Below are positions 16,027 to 24,011 of a stretch of DNA of 30,437 bases, in pieces. This stretch comes from an uncultured Roseiflexaceae bacterium (GTDB lineage Bacteria; Chloroflexota; Chloroflexia; Chloroflexales; Roseiflexaceae). The translations under genes and the position numbers were made by a program. Numbering within the stretch: position 1 is the first letter of the stretch; each line of letters opens with the position of its first letter. A model generated the notes under the pieces. That model did not search any database. It had not been told where the DNA came from and worked only from the letters and a program-made list of their open reading frames with translations. The DNA lies in assembly GCA_937988885.1 (NCBI GenBank), contig CALKHR010000081.1:1-30437 (forward strand), given 5' to 3'.

Positions 16027-16731
16027 CTACCGCACGGTGCTGAAGAACAACGAGATCGCCGCATCATCGAAATGGGCGATCATCGCACGCTCAGCCGTGA
16101 CTGGGTCGCCCTGCTCAATGCTCTTGTAGATCGCCTCGTGCCCGAGCTGCACCTGCTCCAACTGCTCCGCGCCGGAAGGTCGCAGCGTCGCCTCTTGCAG
16201 CATCTCCGTCAGCGCGGCGCGTATACTACCCACCACATACGCGATCATACTGTTGTGCGACATCGTAGCGATTTGCTGATGGAACGCGATATCGAGTTCA
16301 ACGTAGCGCGATGGTTCTTGCATCTGCGCGCGCATCTCGGCCACCGTCGCGGCCAGCGCCGCCAGTTCTTCATCGGTGCGTCGCCCTGCAGCCAACGTCG
16401 CACTCTGCACCTCGATGGTGCGGCGCAACTCGATCAGATCGATGATCGACTCGTGCTCCAGTTGTATCGCGCGATGGAAGAACATTTGCAACGGCTCCGG
16501 ATCGAGCGGCTTGATCACCGCGCCCTTCCCGCTGCGCACCTCGATAATGCCACGCCCCTCCAGCGACTTCAACGCCTCTCGAATGATTGGACGACTCACC
16601 CCCAGATCCGCAGCAAGTTGTGTCTCCGGCGGCAAGAAACCTCCGGGCCGCAGATCATGGGCCTCGATGAACGCCAACAAATTACGGGCAGCCTGCTCCG
16701 CCAATGTTTCGCGTGAAAGCTTTGTAAGCAT
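16027..16731 (-). CDS. GntR-family transcription regulator, FadR (FCD) subfamily
   Basis: A 234-residue protein. Residues about 5-76 form the winged helix (PPETQLAADLGVSRPIIREALKSLEGRGII, then the wing VRSGKGAVI). Residues about 90-230 are an all-helical FCD ligand domain with the metal/ligand set Asp147, His151, His198 and His220 (ELDIAFHQQ, LGHEAIY, MIAHFDD). FCD regulators respond mostly to small carboxylates, including sugar acids and uronates, and bind dyads of TNGTNNNACNA or TGTC/GACA type. It is divergent from the ABC-importer operon, with 479 bp between them, and TGTC/GACA dyads overlap the operon promoter at 17039-17067. I infer it controls that operon, and perhaps the kinase gene. 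Confidence 0.88.
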   Translation of the reverse strand: MLTKLSRETLAEQAARNLLAFIEAHDLRPGGFLPPETQLAADLGVSRPIIREALKSLEGRGIIEVRSGKGAVIKPLDPEPLQMFFHRAIQLEHESIIDLIELRRTIEVQSATLAAGRRTDEELAALAATVAEMRAQMQEPSRYVELDIAFHQQIATMSHNSMIAYVVGSIRAALTEMLQEATLRPSGAEQLEQVQLGHEAIYKSIEQGDPVTAERAMIAHFDDAAISLFFSTVR

Positions 16732-17018
16732 CGCTCAACCAACCCTGATCAGCCCATCAATGGATGCAAGCCGACCGTCTGCAAAGGTCCAATCGCAGCG
16801 TGTTCGAGAAACATACCACTATCAAGTTACGTGGTCGTATATTCATTTCGTTAACAAATAGATTGGCGGGTTTAAAATATCTCTTACAAATATACGTTCA
16901 TAAGAATAAATCAGCGTCTTGTGTTCAATGAAACTGTGTTAATGGGTGAATAGGTGAAATTTTCTTAAATAAAAGTATTGTTTTGGCTGTTTGCAGCATT
17001 ATATATCTCGTTTGATAC
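16732..17018. other. AT-rich divergent intergenic region, no gene
   Basis: This is the AT-rich part of the region between the FadR-type regulator (-) and the importer operon (+). No coding frame or strong hairpin was seen. It should contain the regulator's own promoter, which I could not pin down. Confidence 0.5.
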
Positions 17019-17054
17019 TTGTCAACATGTCTGACAACTTGACTGTCAGAACAA
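17019..17054. promoter_or_regulatory. Candidate FadR-type operator (TGTC/GACA dyads)
   Basis: TTGTCA (17019-17024), a 7-nt spacer, then TGACAA (17032-17037) form an inverted repeat. The internal ATGTCTGACAA is one mismatch from the compact dyad TTGTCTGACAA, and another TGAC/GTCA pair lies at 17040-17047. The cluster overlaps the -35 box of the operon promoter, as expected for a repressor site. Confidence 0.5.
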
Positions 17055-17067
17055 ACAATGGTATAGT
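17039..17067 (+). promoter_or_regulatory. Near-consensus sigma70-type promoter of the importer operon
   Basis: TTGACT (17039-17044) and TATAGT (17062-17067) are separated by exactly 17 bp, each one base from consensus. The predicted transcript would start near 17074, giving a leader of about 137 nt before the first ATPase gene. Confidence 0.65.
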
Positions 17068-17210
17068 GCGTGGCGTTCCACAAGTCAAACTATTATCGAA
17101 AATTCCTATTTAGACCTACATCGTAACATCTGGCATCCATTTCGAGGTCGCCTGTTGTTTTGAGTGCATCTTCCTGCCTGTTCCATGTTGAATTTGAACA
17201 CAGGAGTTAA

Positions 17211-18329
17211 GTGACAACGATGTTAGAGCACTCCACCACACCTGATCAGCCTCTTTTGGAAGTCGAAAACCTGCAAAAGCACTTTCCAATCCAACGTGGA
17301 TTCCTCTCGCGTACGGTTGGGTATGTCAAAGCGGTCGATGGCGTAAGCTTCAGCGTACGTCGAGGTGAAACACTCGGTTTGGTGGGGGAGTCGGGTTGTG
17401 GCAAAACCACGACTGGCCGCCTGATTATGCGTGCATACGATCCCACTGCCGGCAACGTCTGGTTCAACGACCGCAACCTTGGCCGCGTCAACATCCCGAA
17501 ACTCGAACGTCAACAACTCAAGCAACTGCGCCAGAATATTCAGCTCATCTTCCAAGACCCCTACTCATCGCTCAACCCTCGTTGGAGCCTCTTGCAAATC
17601 GTTGGTGAGCCGTTCGTTGTGAATGGCATTGCCAAAGGCAGCGAAGTGAAAGACCGCGTGGCCGAACTGCTGCGCGTTGTTGGGCTACGCCCCGAATATA
17701 TGAACCGCTACCCGCACGCCTTTAGTGGAGGACAGCGCCAGCGCATCGGCATTGCGCGGGCATTGGCGCTCAACCCGCAACTCGTGGTGTGCGATGAGCC
17801 TGTCTCGGCCTTGGATGTCTCCGTTCAGGCTCAGATCCTCAACCTTCTCCAAGATCTTCAACAACAATTCGGTCTGACCTACGTCTTTATTGCCCACGAC
17901 CTCAGCGTGGTTGAACATATCAGCGATCGGGTTGCTGTGATGTACGTCGGCAAACTTGTCGAGAGCGCGCCCACCAGCGAACTCTTCCTCAAACCTCTGC
18001 ACCCCTACACCGAGGCGTTGCTTTCGGCTGTGCCCAAACCCGATCCGCGTCTGCGAACCGAACCGATTGTATTGCAAGGCGAAGTAGCCGACCCTGCCAA
18101 CCCTCCCAGCGGATGCTACTTCCACCCGCGTTGTCGATATAAGATCGATCGTTGTGCGAGCGAAGCGCCGCAGTTGCGCACGCTTCAAGATGGGCATATG
18201 GTCAGTTGCCACCGCGCCGAGGAGCTCCAACTGCGCGGCGTGCAATCAGCGACGATCCCGTTGAAGTCTATCGCTGTCAATAAGACATCGGCTGCGGGTG
18301 CCTCCAGCACCCACGCATCGACCGATTAG
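17211..18329 (+). CDS. ABC importer ATPase, OppF/DppF type
   Basis: A 372-residue protein starting with GTG at 17211, with AGGAG 4 nt upstream; an ATG at 17220 is too far from that site. It has Walker A GESGCGKTT at 59-67, Q-loop IFQDPYSSLNP, signature FSGGQRQRIGIARAL, Walker B LVVCDEP and the H-loop IAHDLSVVEH. The C-terminal extension with GCYFHPRC and later Cys is the oligopeptide/dipeptide ATPase domain, which in some members holds an iron-sulfur cluster. It energises the importer together with the second ATPase at 22917. Placing the OppF-like gene first, ahead of the binding protein, is less usual. It is the first gene behind the promoter at 17039. Confidence 0.93.
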   Translation: MTTMLEHSTTPDQPLLEVENLQKHFPIQRGFLSRTVGYVKAVDGVSFSVRRGETLGLVGESGCGKTTTGRLIMRAYDPTAGNVWFNDRNLGRVNIPKLERQQLKQLRQNIQLIFQDPYSSLNPRWSLLQIVGEPFVVNGIAKGSEVKDRVAELLRVVGLRPEYMNRYPHAFSGGQRQRIGIARALALNPQLVVCDEPVSALDVSVQAQILNLLQDLQQQFGLTYVFIAHDLSVVEHISDRVAVMYVGKLVESAPTSELFLKPLHPYTEALLSAVPKPDPRLRTEPIVLQGEVADPANPPSGCYFHPRCRYKIDRCASEAPQLRTLQDGHMVSCHRAEELQLRGVQSATIPLKSIAVNKTSAAGASSTHASTD

Positions 18330-18554
18330 CTTTCTCGAACAACCCTACATCGCGTCATTCTCTCGTCGAGCCTTGTCGTTCTGAATCACCGTGTGAGCGG
18401 CTGATTCTTGTACGGTGTGCGAAGGCCAACCGACCAACCCTGTTCGTAACGGCGCGACCAACAGAACAACGATGTACTGCCAGGACTAGCGAACACCTCC
18501 GCCCACGGAAACGCACATCGCCTGATTCGTGGCATGTCCCAATGGAGGCGCATG

Positions 18555-20633
18555 ATGAGTCCGACAGACAAACCCAATCGACGACAGATCTCCCGTAGGC
18601 AGTTCCTCCGTATCTCCGCCTATGCCACTGCAGGCGCGGGCCTGGTGGCTTGTGGTGGAGAGCCGCCCGCTCCGGTTGTTGCGCCCACCTCCGCGGCGCC
18701 AACCGCCGCCCCCGCTGCAGCACCGACCGCCGCCCCTGCTGCTGCGCCAACCGCTGCCCCCGCCGCAGCGCCGACCGCCGCCCCCGCCGCAGCCAGCGGC
18801 TACAACGAGGCGCCGATGCTCGCCGAACTGGTGAGCCAGGGTAAACTCCCGCCGGTTGCCGAGCGCTTGCCCAAAAACCCCGTGGTTCTCGACGGCATCG
18901 CTGGCATAGGCAAGTACGGCGGCACTCTACGCCGTGGCTTCAACGGCGTTTCCGACTACTGGGGCCCCAACAAAGTGCAGCAAGTGGGTCTGGTCTGGTT
19001 CCGCGAGGATCTCAGCCTGCGCCCCGATCTGATTGAATCGTGGGAGATGAGCGACGACGGGCGCTCCTGGACGTTGCACCTACGCGAGGGGTTGCGCTGG
19101 TCCGACGGCACCGAGCACACGAGCGCCGATTACCAGTGGTGGTATGAAAACGTGCTCAGCAACGAGGAGCTCAAGTCGCAGAGCAACACCGGACGCGCTG
19201 GCTATGAAACTGGCACTCCTGGTGTGCTGATGCAGGCCGAGTTCCCCGACAAATACACCGTTATCTTCACCTTCCAAGACCCCAAACCGCTGTTTATGTA
19301 CACCCAAGCTCGTGGTCAGCCCTTTGCGCCCATCGAGTTTATGAAACAGTTCCACATAGACTTCGCGCCAGCCGACGAACTGGAGGCGAAGGTTAAAGAG
19401 GCTCAGTTCGAGACGTGGGCGCAACTGTTCAACGACCGCAACCGCCCCAACGTCTTAGGGCGGCCAAGCCTTGGGCGCTGGGTGCCAGTCAACGACTTCT
19501 TCAAAGAAGAGCTGTTCATTATGGAGCGCAACCCGTACTTCCACCAAGTGGACTCGGCGGGTAACCAATTGCCCTACATCGACAGGGTCACACACCTGCG
19601 CTTCGAATCGCCCGAGGCGTTCACTGCTCGCATCATTGCTGGCGAGGTCGATTATCAGAACCGCCACACCAGCATCGGCAACTTCACGCTCTACAAAGAG
19701 AACGAAAGCCGTGGCGATTACAGTGTGGTGCTCGGTATTACCGCTGGACATGTCGCCTTCCAGCCCAACCACACCACCAAAAACCCGCGGTTGCGCGAGT
19801 TCTTCCAGGATCGCAATGTGCGTATCGCCCTCTCGCTGGCGATCAACCGCCAGGAGATCAACGAACTCTCCTTCAATGGCACCGCGACCCCGCGACAGTA
19901 CAGCCCGCTCAAACAATCGCCACAGTACTACGCCGAGGGCAGCAACGCCTATATCGAATATGATCCCGAGCGCGCCAACCAACTGCTCGATGAGGCAGGA
20001 TACGCCGCCCGCGATGCCGAAGGCTTCCGCCTCTGGAAGGACGGCAGCGGCACCCTGAGCTTCACGGTCGAGGGCACCGCGCTCACTGGCGACCCGATCG
20101 AGGATGCCGCCCAAACCATGGTCAAGTACTTCGCGGATGTCGGCATTAAGGCCGCCTACAAAGCGGTTGAGCGCTCGCTCTACACCGAGCACTACGAGGC
20201 CAACGAGATCGAGAGCGCCTTCTGGGGCGGCGACCGCACCCTGCTCCCGCTGATCGCGCCCATCATCTGGCTGGGCACACAGCGCGACCGTCCGTGGGCC
20301 GTAGCGTGGGGCACGTGGAAAGATCTCCCCAACGATCCCAACGCCGAGGAACCACCAGAGGGTCACTTCATCAGGAAAATCTGGGAAATTTGGGATCAAG
20401 TCGCTGCCGAGCCGGATGAGACGACACGCAACAATCTGTTCCGCCAGATCCTCCAGATTTGGGCCGAGGAACTGCCGATGATCGGTATCCTGGGTGAGTT
20501 GCCCGCGCCCGTTATCGTCAAGAACGGCTTGCAGGGTATTCGCCCTGGCTTCCCGATCGACGATCCATCCAGCGACGAGCACATCATCAATCCCCAGACC
20601 TTCTACTGGGACAATCCCGAGGCACACGTCTAG
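18555..20633 (+). CDS. Family-5 solute-binding lipoprotein with Tat signal, large
   Basis: A 692-residue protein from the second of two tandem ATGs (18552, 18555), because GGAGG lies 6 nt before the latter. The N-terminus carries a twin-arginine motif SRRQFLR (13-19) and a lipobox LVAC with Cys33, so it should be exported folded and lipid-anchored. An Ala/Pro/Thr spacer of four 8-residue repeats follows. The mature part fits SBP family 5: GKYGGTLRRGF, DLIESWEMSDDGRSWTLHLREGLRWSDG, and the C-terminal lobe VRIALSLAINRQEIN. It is about 150 residues longer than classical OppA/DppA. Family-5 proteins bind peptides, nickel or, in Thermotoga and relatives, oligosaccharides. Next to a GH4 enzyme, an oligosaccharide is the likelier ligand. 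Confidence 0.9.
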   Translation: MSPTDKPNRRQISRRQFLRISAYATAGAGLVACGGEPPAPVVAPTSAAPTAAPAAAPTAAPAAAPTAAPAAAPTAAPAAASGYNEAPMLAELVSQGKLPPVAERLPKNPVVLDGIAGIGKYGGTLRRGFNGVSDYWGPNKVQQVGLVWFREDLSLRPDLIESWEMSDDGRSWTLHLREGLRWSDGTEHTSADYQWWYENVLSNEELKSQSNTGRAGYETGTPGVLMQAEFPDKYTVIFTFQDPKPLFMYTQARGQPFAPIEFMKQFHIDFAPADELEAKVKEAQFETWAQLFNDRNRPNVLGRPSLGRWVPVNDFFKEELFIMERNPYFHQVDSAGNQLPYIDRVTHLRFESPEAFTARIIAGEVDYQNRHTSIGNFTLYKENESRGDYSVVLGITAGHVAFQPNHTTKNPRLREFFQDRNVRIALSLAINRQEINELSFNGTATPRQYSPLKQSPQYYAEGSNAYIEYDPERANQLLDEAGYAARDAEGFRLWKDGSGTLSFTVEGTALTGDPIEDAAQTMVKYFADVGIKAAYKAVERSLYTEHYEANEIESAFWGGDRTLLPLIAPIIWLGTQRDRPWAVAWGTWKDLPNDPNAEEPPEGHFIRKIWEIWDQVAAEPDETTRNNLFRQILQIWAEELPMIGILGELPAPVIVKNGLQGIRPGFPIDDPSSDEHIINPQTFYWDNPEAHV
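18696..18791 (+). repeat. 24-bp in-frame tandem repeat, 4 units (APTAAPAA)
   Basis: Four 24-bp units begin at 18696, 18720, 18744 and 18768, each coding for APTAAPAA. They form the flexible tether between the lipid anchor and the folded binding protein. The units differ only at third codon positions. Confidence 0.9.
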
Positions 20634-20654
20634 GCGGAAACCCTTTTTACCACA

Positions 20655-20693
20655 GCGGGCAGGTTGGGAACGATCAATGCCGAACCTGCCCGC
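20655..20693 (+). promoter_or_regulatory. Stable hairpin between binding-protein and permease genes
   Basis: GCGGGCAGGTT (20655-20665) pairs perfectly over 11 bp with AACCTGCCCGC (20683-20693), with a 17-nt loop. It is not followed by a U-tract, and the next gene's ribosome site comes 11 nt later. It fits an mRNA-stabilising or processing element that lets the binding protein be made in excess over the permeases, as known for malE-type operons. Confidence 0.6.
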
Positions 20694-20714
20694 CACACAG
20701 CCCAAGGAGCAACT

Positions 20715-21704
20715 ATGGCGAAATACATTCTACGACGTGTCCTTTGGATGATCCCGACACTGTTCGTCATCTCGATCATTTCCTTCGTGATCATCCAGTT
20801 GCCGCCCGGCGATTATCTCAGCTCGTACGTCGCCCAGTTGCGCGAGCAAGGCGATCAACTCGATGCTGCCGCCCTCGAATCGTTGCGCGAACAGTACGGA
20901 CTCGGCCAGCCGATCTATGTGCAGTACTGGAAGTGGGTCAGCGGGATCGTGCTGCGCGGCGACTTCGGGCGCTCCTTCGAGTGGCAGCAGCCCGTCTCAA
21001 GCTTGATCTGGGAACGCCTGGGCCTGACCGTCTTTATCTCACTCCTTACCATCCTTGTCACCTGGGCCATCGCTATCCCGGTTGGCGTGTACGTCGCCAC
21101 CCATCAATATTCCTTCCTCGATTATTTGATGAGCTTTATCAGCTTCGTGGGATTGGGCACGCCGAGCTTTTTGATCGCGCTGGTCTTTCTCTGGGTGATG
21201 CTGGCCGTATTCGGCATCAACGCCAGCGGCATGTTCTCGTCGGAGTACATCAGCGCGCCCTGGAGTTGGGCAAAATTCCAGAACATGATGAGCCGCATCT
21301 GGCTGCCTGTCCTTATCCTGTCGCTCGACAACACCGCCAGCATCATTCGCACCCTGCGGGCCAACCTGCTCGACGAGCTCAACAAGCCCTACGTCGAGAC
21401 TGCCCGCGCCAAGGGCGTGAGCGAGACCAAACTCACTTGGAAGTACCCGGTGCGCGTGGCCCTCAACCCGTTCTTCAGCACCATCGGCTGGACGCTCGCC
21501 CTGCTGATCTCGGGTGAAACGCTTGTCGCAGTGGTGCTGAACTACCAGACATCGGGGCCGTTGCTCCTGCGCTCGCTGCAATCGCAAGACATGTATCTGG
21601 CGGGGAGCTTCATTTTGATGCTAAGCACCCTCACTGTGGTCGGCACGCTGATCTCCGACATTCTACTGGCCTGGGCAGATCCACGCATTCGTTTGGAGGA
21701 CTAG
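20715..21704 (+). CDS. ABC importer permease, OppB/DppB type
   Basis: A 329-residue protein starting at the ATG at 20715 with AAGGAG 6 nt upstream. Longer in-frame starts would run through the hairpin and are unlikely. The N-terminus MAKYILRRVLWMIPTLFVIS is the characteristic first helix of this subfamily. After a periplasmic loop (QLPPGDYLSSYV, REQYGLGQPIYVQYWKW), five further membrane segments follow. The EAA loop that contacts the ATPases is ETARAKGVSETKLTWKYPVR. It pairs with the permease that starts 5 bp after its stop codon. Confidence 0.93.
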   Translation: MAKYILRRVLWMIPTLFVISIISFVIIQLPPGDYLSSYVAQLREQGDQLDAAALESLREQYGLGQPIYVQYWKWVSGIVLRGDFGRSFEWQQPVSSLIWERLGLTVFISLLTILVTWAIAIPVGVYVATHQYSFLDYLMSFISFVGLGTPSFLIALVFLWVMLAVFGINASGMFSSEYISAPWSWAKFQNMMSRIWLPVLILSLDNTASIIRTLRANLLDELNKPYVETARAKGVSETKLTWKYPVRVALNPFFSTIGWTLALLISGETLVAVVLNYQTSGPLLLRSLQSQDMYLAGSFILMLSTLTVVGTLISDILLAWADPRIRLED

Positions 21705-21709
21705 AGCGC

Positions 21710-22873
21710 ATGTCAACCGGAACAATCGAACGCGAAAACGAAGCGAGTCTGCCCGACAGTGGCGAACTGCTCGAAGGCAGCGAACAGATCTACGTCGCGC
21801 CGCAGTGGAAGTTGATGTACTGGAAGTTTCGCAAGCACCGCATGGCGATGGTGAGCCTGGTGGTGCTGACGATCTTCTACCTCATCGCGGCCTTCTGCGA
21901 GTTCGTTGCGCCCTACAATCCCGAGGCGTTCTTCACCCGCTACACGCTTGCGCCGCCGACCCGCATTCATCTCTTCGATGAGAGTGGCACATTTCGCGGC
22001 CCCTTCGTCTACGGCCTGAAGCAAGAGCGCGATCCCGAGACGCTGCGCCCGATCTTTACCGAGGATACCAGCCTGATCTACCCGATCGGTCTGTTTGTGC
22101 GGGGCACGCCCTACAAACTCTGGGGCGTGTTCGAGGCCGACCTGCACCTGTTCGGCATCGGCGCGTCGCAGGACCAAGCGGGCATTTTCCTGCTCGGTGC
22201 CGACCGCCTTGGGCGCGATCTGTTCTCGCGAGTGGTCTATGGCGCGCGCATCTCGCTCTCCATCGGGCTTGTCGGTGTCTTTCTCAGCTTGGTGATCGGC
22301 GTCGTGCTAGGTGGCATTTCGGGCTACTACGGCGGTGTGGTCGACAATATCATTCAGCGCGTCATCGAATTTATTCGCTCCATCCCCGCCATTCCGCTTT
22401 GGATGGCGCTCTCGGCGGCGCTCCCGCCGAATTGGCCCGTGGTGCGCGTCTACTTCGGCATCACCGTCATTCTCTCGCTGATCGGTTGGACTGGCCTGGC
22501 TCGTGTGGTGCGTGGCCGCTTTCTGGCGCTGCGCGAGGAGGACTTCGTGCTGGCCGCGCGGCTGGTTGGTTCGAGCGAGATCCGCATCATTCTGCTGCAT
22601 ATGGTGCCCTCGTTCCTGAGCTACATTATCGCCACACTGACGCTGGCCGTCCCTGGCATGATTTTGGCCGAAACATCGCTCAGCTTCCTTGGGCTTGGCC
22701 TGCGCCCGCCCGCCATCAGTTGGGGTGTGCTGCTGCAAGAGGCGCAGAACCTTCGCTCGGTGGCGCTGGCACCTTGGGTGATGCTGCCCGCTGTAGCCGT
22801 CGTCACGTCGATTCTCTGCTTCAACTTCCTTGGCGATGGATTACGCGACGCCGCTGACCCATACGCACGGTAA
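21710..22873 (+). CDS. ABC importer permease, OppC/DppC type, with enlarged periplasmic loop
   Basis: A 387-residue protein, about 85 residues longer than typical DppC. The first helix (about 45-68) is followed by an unusually long external segment (about 69-160, including APPTRIHLFDESGTFRG and FVRGTPYKLWGVFEADLHLF) before the conserved LLGADRLGRDLFSRVVYGAR. Four or five further membrane segments and the EAA loop FVLAARLVGSSEIRIILLHM follow. The extended loop recurs, as far as I know, in importers with the large family-5 binding proteins, and may help dock them. It is separated by 5 bp from the OppB-like gene, with GGAGG inside the end of that gene. Confidence 0.92.
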   Translation: MSTGTIERENEASLPDSGELLEGSEQIYVAPQWKLMYWKFRKHRMAMVSLVVLTIFYLIAAFCEFVAPYNPEAFFTRYTLAPPTRIHLFDESGTFRGPFVYGLKQERDPETLRPIFTEDTSLIYPIGLFVRGTPYKLWGVFEADLHLFGIGASQDQAGIFLLGADRLGRDLFSRVVYGARISLSIGLVGVFLSLVIGVVLGGISGYYGGVVDNIIQRVIEFIRSIPAIPLWMALSAALPPNWPVVRVYFGITVILSLIGWTGLARVVRGRFLALREEDFVLAARLVGSSEIRIILLHMVPSFLSYIIATLTLAVPGMILAETSLSFLGLGLRPPAISWGVLLQEAQNLRSVALAPWVMLPAVAVVTSILCFNFLGDGLRDAADPYAR

Positions 22874-22916
22874 CGGCCCGAAGAGCCGCCGCAAGCCTGC
22901 CAGGAGAACAAAACGT

Positions 22917-23996
22917 ATGGATACACGACCAATCTTGCTCGAAGTAGAGGACCTCCACACGCACTTCTTCCTCGACGAAGGCACGGTGCGGGCGGTCGAT
23001 GGGGTGAATTTCTCCATCCGGCGGGGTCAAACTGTGGGTGTTGTGGGCGAGAGCGGCTGTGGCAAGTCGATCACCGCCCGCTCCATCCTGCGGATCGTGC
23101 GTCCGCCCGGCAAAATCACGCAGGGCTCGATCCGTTGGCACCGCCCCCCGCGCACCGAAGGACAAAAGGCCGAGGTGATCGAACTCACGCAACTGAAGGC
23201 CCATGGCCGCGAGATGCGCAGCATTCGCGGGGCCGAGATCGCTATGGTGTTTCAGGAGCCGATGAGTTCGCTGAGCCCCGTTCACACCATCGGCGCGCAG
23301 ATCGCCGAGGCGATCCTGTTGCATCAGAAGGTCAGTAAAGAGCAGGCCCGCGAACAGACCCTGCTGATTTTAGAGCGCGTTGGGATGCCGCAGCCCAAGC
23401 GCACCATCGACCGTTATCCGCACCAACTCTCCGGCGGCATGCGCCAACGCGCCATGATCGCGATGGCGCTCTCGTGCCACCCCGATCTGCTGATCGCCGA
23501 TGAGCCAACCACCGCGCTCGATGTGACCACCGAAGCGCAGATTTTGAGCCTGATGCGCTCGCTGCAGCGCGAGATCGGCATGGCGATCATGTTCATCACC
23601 CACAACCTCGGCGTGGTGGCGCAGATGACCGAACGGGTGATTGTGATGTACATGGGCAAAGTGGTGGAGGACGCCAGCGTCGATGCGCTGTTCTACGACC
23701 CGAAGCATCCCTACACTCAAGCGCTGCTGCGCTCGATCCCCAAAATGGGCTCGAAGGTCGTTGGCAGTACGAATCGGCTCGAATCGATCCGTGGCACTAT
23801 TCCCGATCCCTACAGCCGTCTCCGCGGATGCCCGTTCCACCCGCGTTGTCGCGAAGCGATCGCCGGTGTGTGCGATACCACCGCGCCACCCGTGGTCAAC
23901 GTCGATAGCGAGCACTCGGTACGTTGTCACCTGTACGCGCCCGACCTCGCCAAGCAACCCGTTATCCCATTGGAAACGGCGCTGCACTCGCAGTAA
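22917..23996 (+). CDS. ABC importer ATPase, OppD/DppD type
   Basis: A 359-residue protein from the ATG at 22917, with AGGAG about 10 nt upstream. Upstream in-frame ATGs overlap the permease gene and lack a ribosome site. It shows Walker A GESGCGKS at 44-51, VFQEPMSSLSP, signature LSGGMRQRAMIAMAL, Walker B LLIADEPTTALD and FITHNLGVVAQ. The C-terminal GCPFHPRC and following Cys mark the oligopeptide-type extension. A short insertion (about 80-100, TEGQKAEVIEL) follows the first beta domain. It forms the ATPase heterodimer with the product of 17211 and lies 15 bp ahead of the radical SAM gene. Confidence 0.93.
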   Translation: MDTRPILLEVEDLHTHFFLDEGTVRAVDGVNFSIRRGQTVGVVGESGCGKSITARSILRIVRPPGKITQGSIRWHRPPRTEGQKAEVIELTQLKAHGREMRSIRGAEIAMVFQEPMSSLSPVHTIGAQIAEAILLHQKVSKEQAREQTLLILERVGMPQPKRTIDRYPHQLSGGMRQRAMIAMALSCHPDLLIADEPTTALDVTTEAQILSLMRSLQREIGMAIMFITHNLGVVAQMTERVIVMYMGKVVEDASVDALFYDPKHPYTQALLRSIPKMGSKVVGSTNRLESIRGTIPDPYSRLRGCPFHPRCREAIAGVCDTTAPPVVNVDSEHSVRCHLYAPDLAKQPVIPLETALHSQ

Positions 23997-24011
23997 ACAG
24001 AGGCACCTCCT

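Noticed and set aside
19455..20705. 416-codon minus-strand frame opposite the binding-protein gene
   Set aside because: No recognisable domain and no ribosome site. It is fully antisense to the binding protein, whose motifs are clear.
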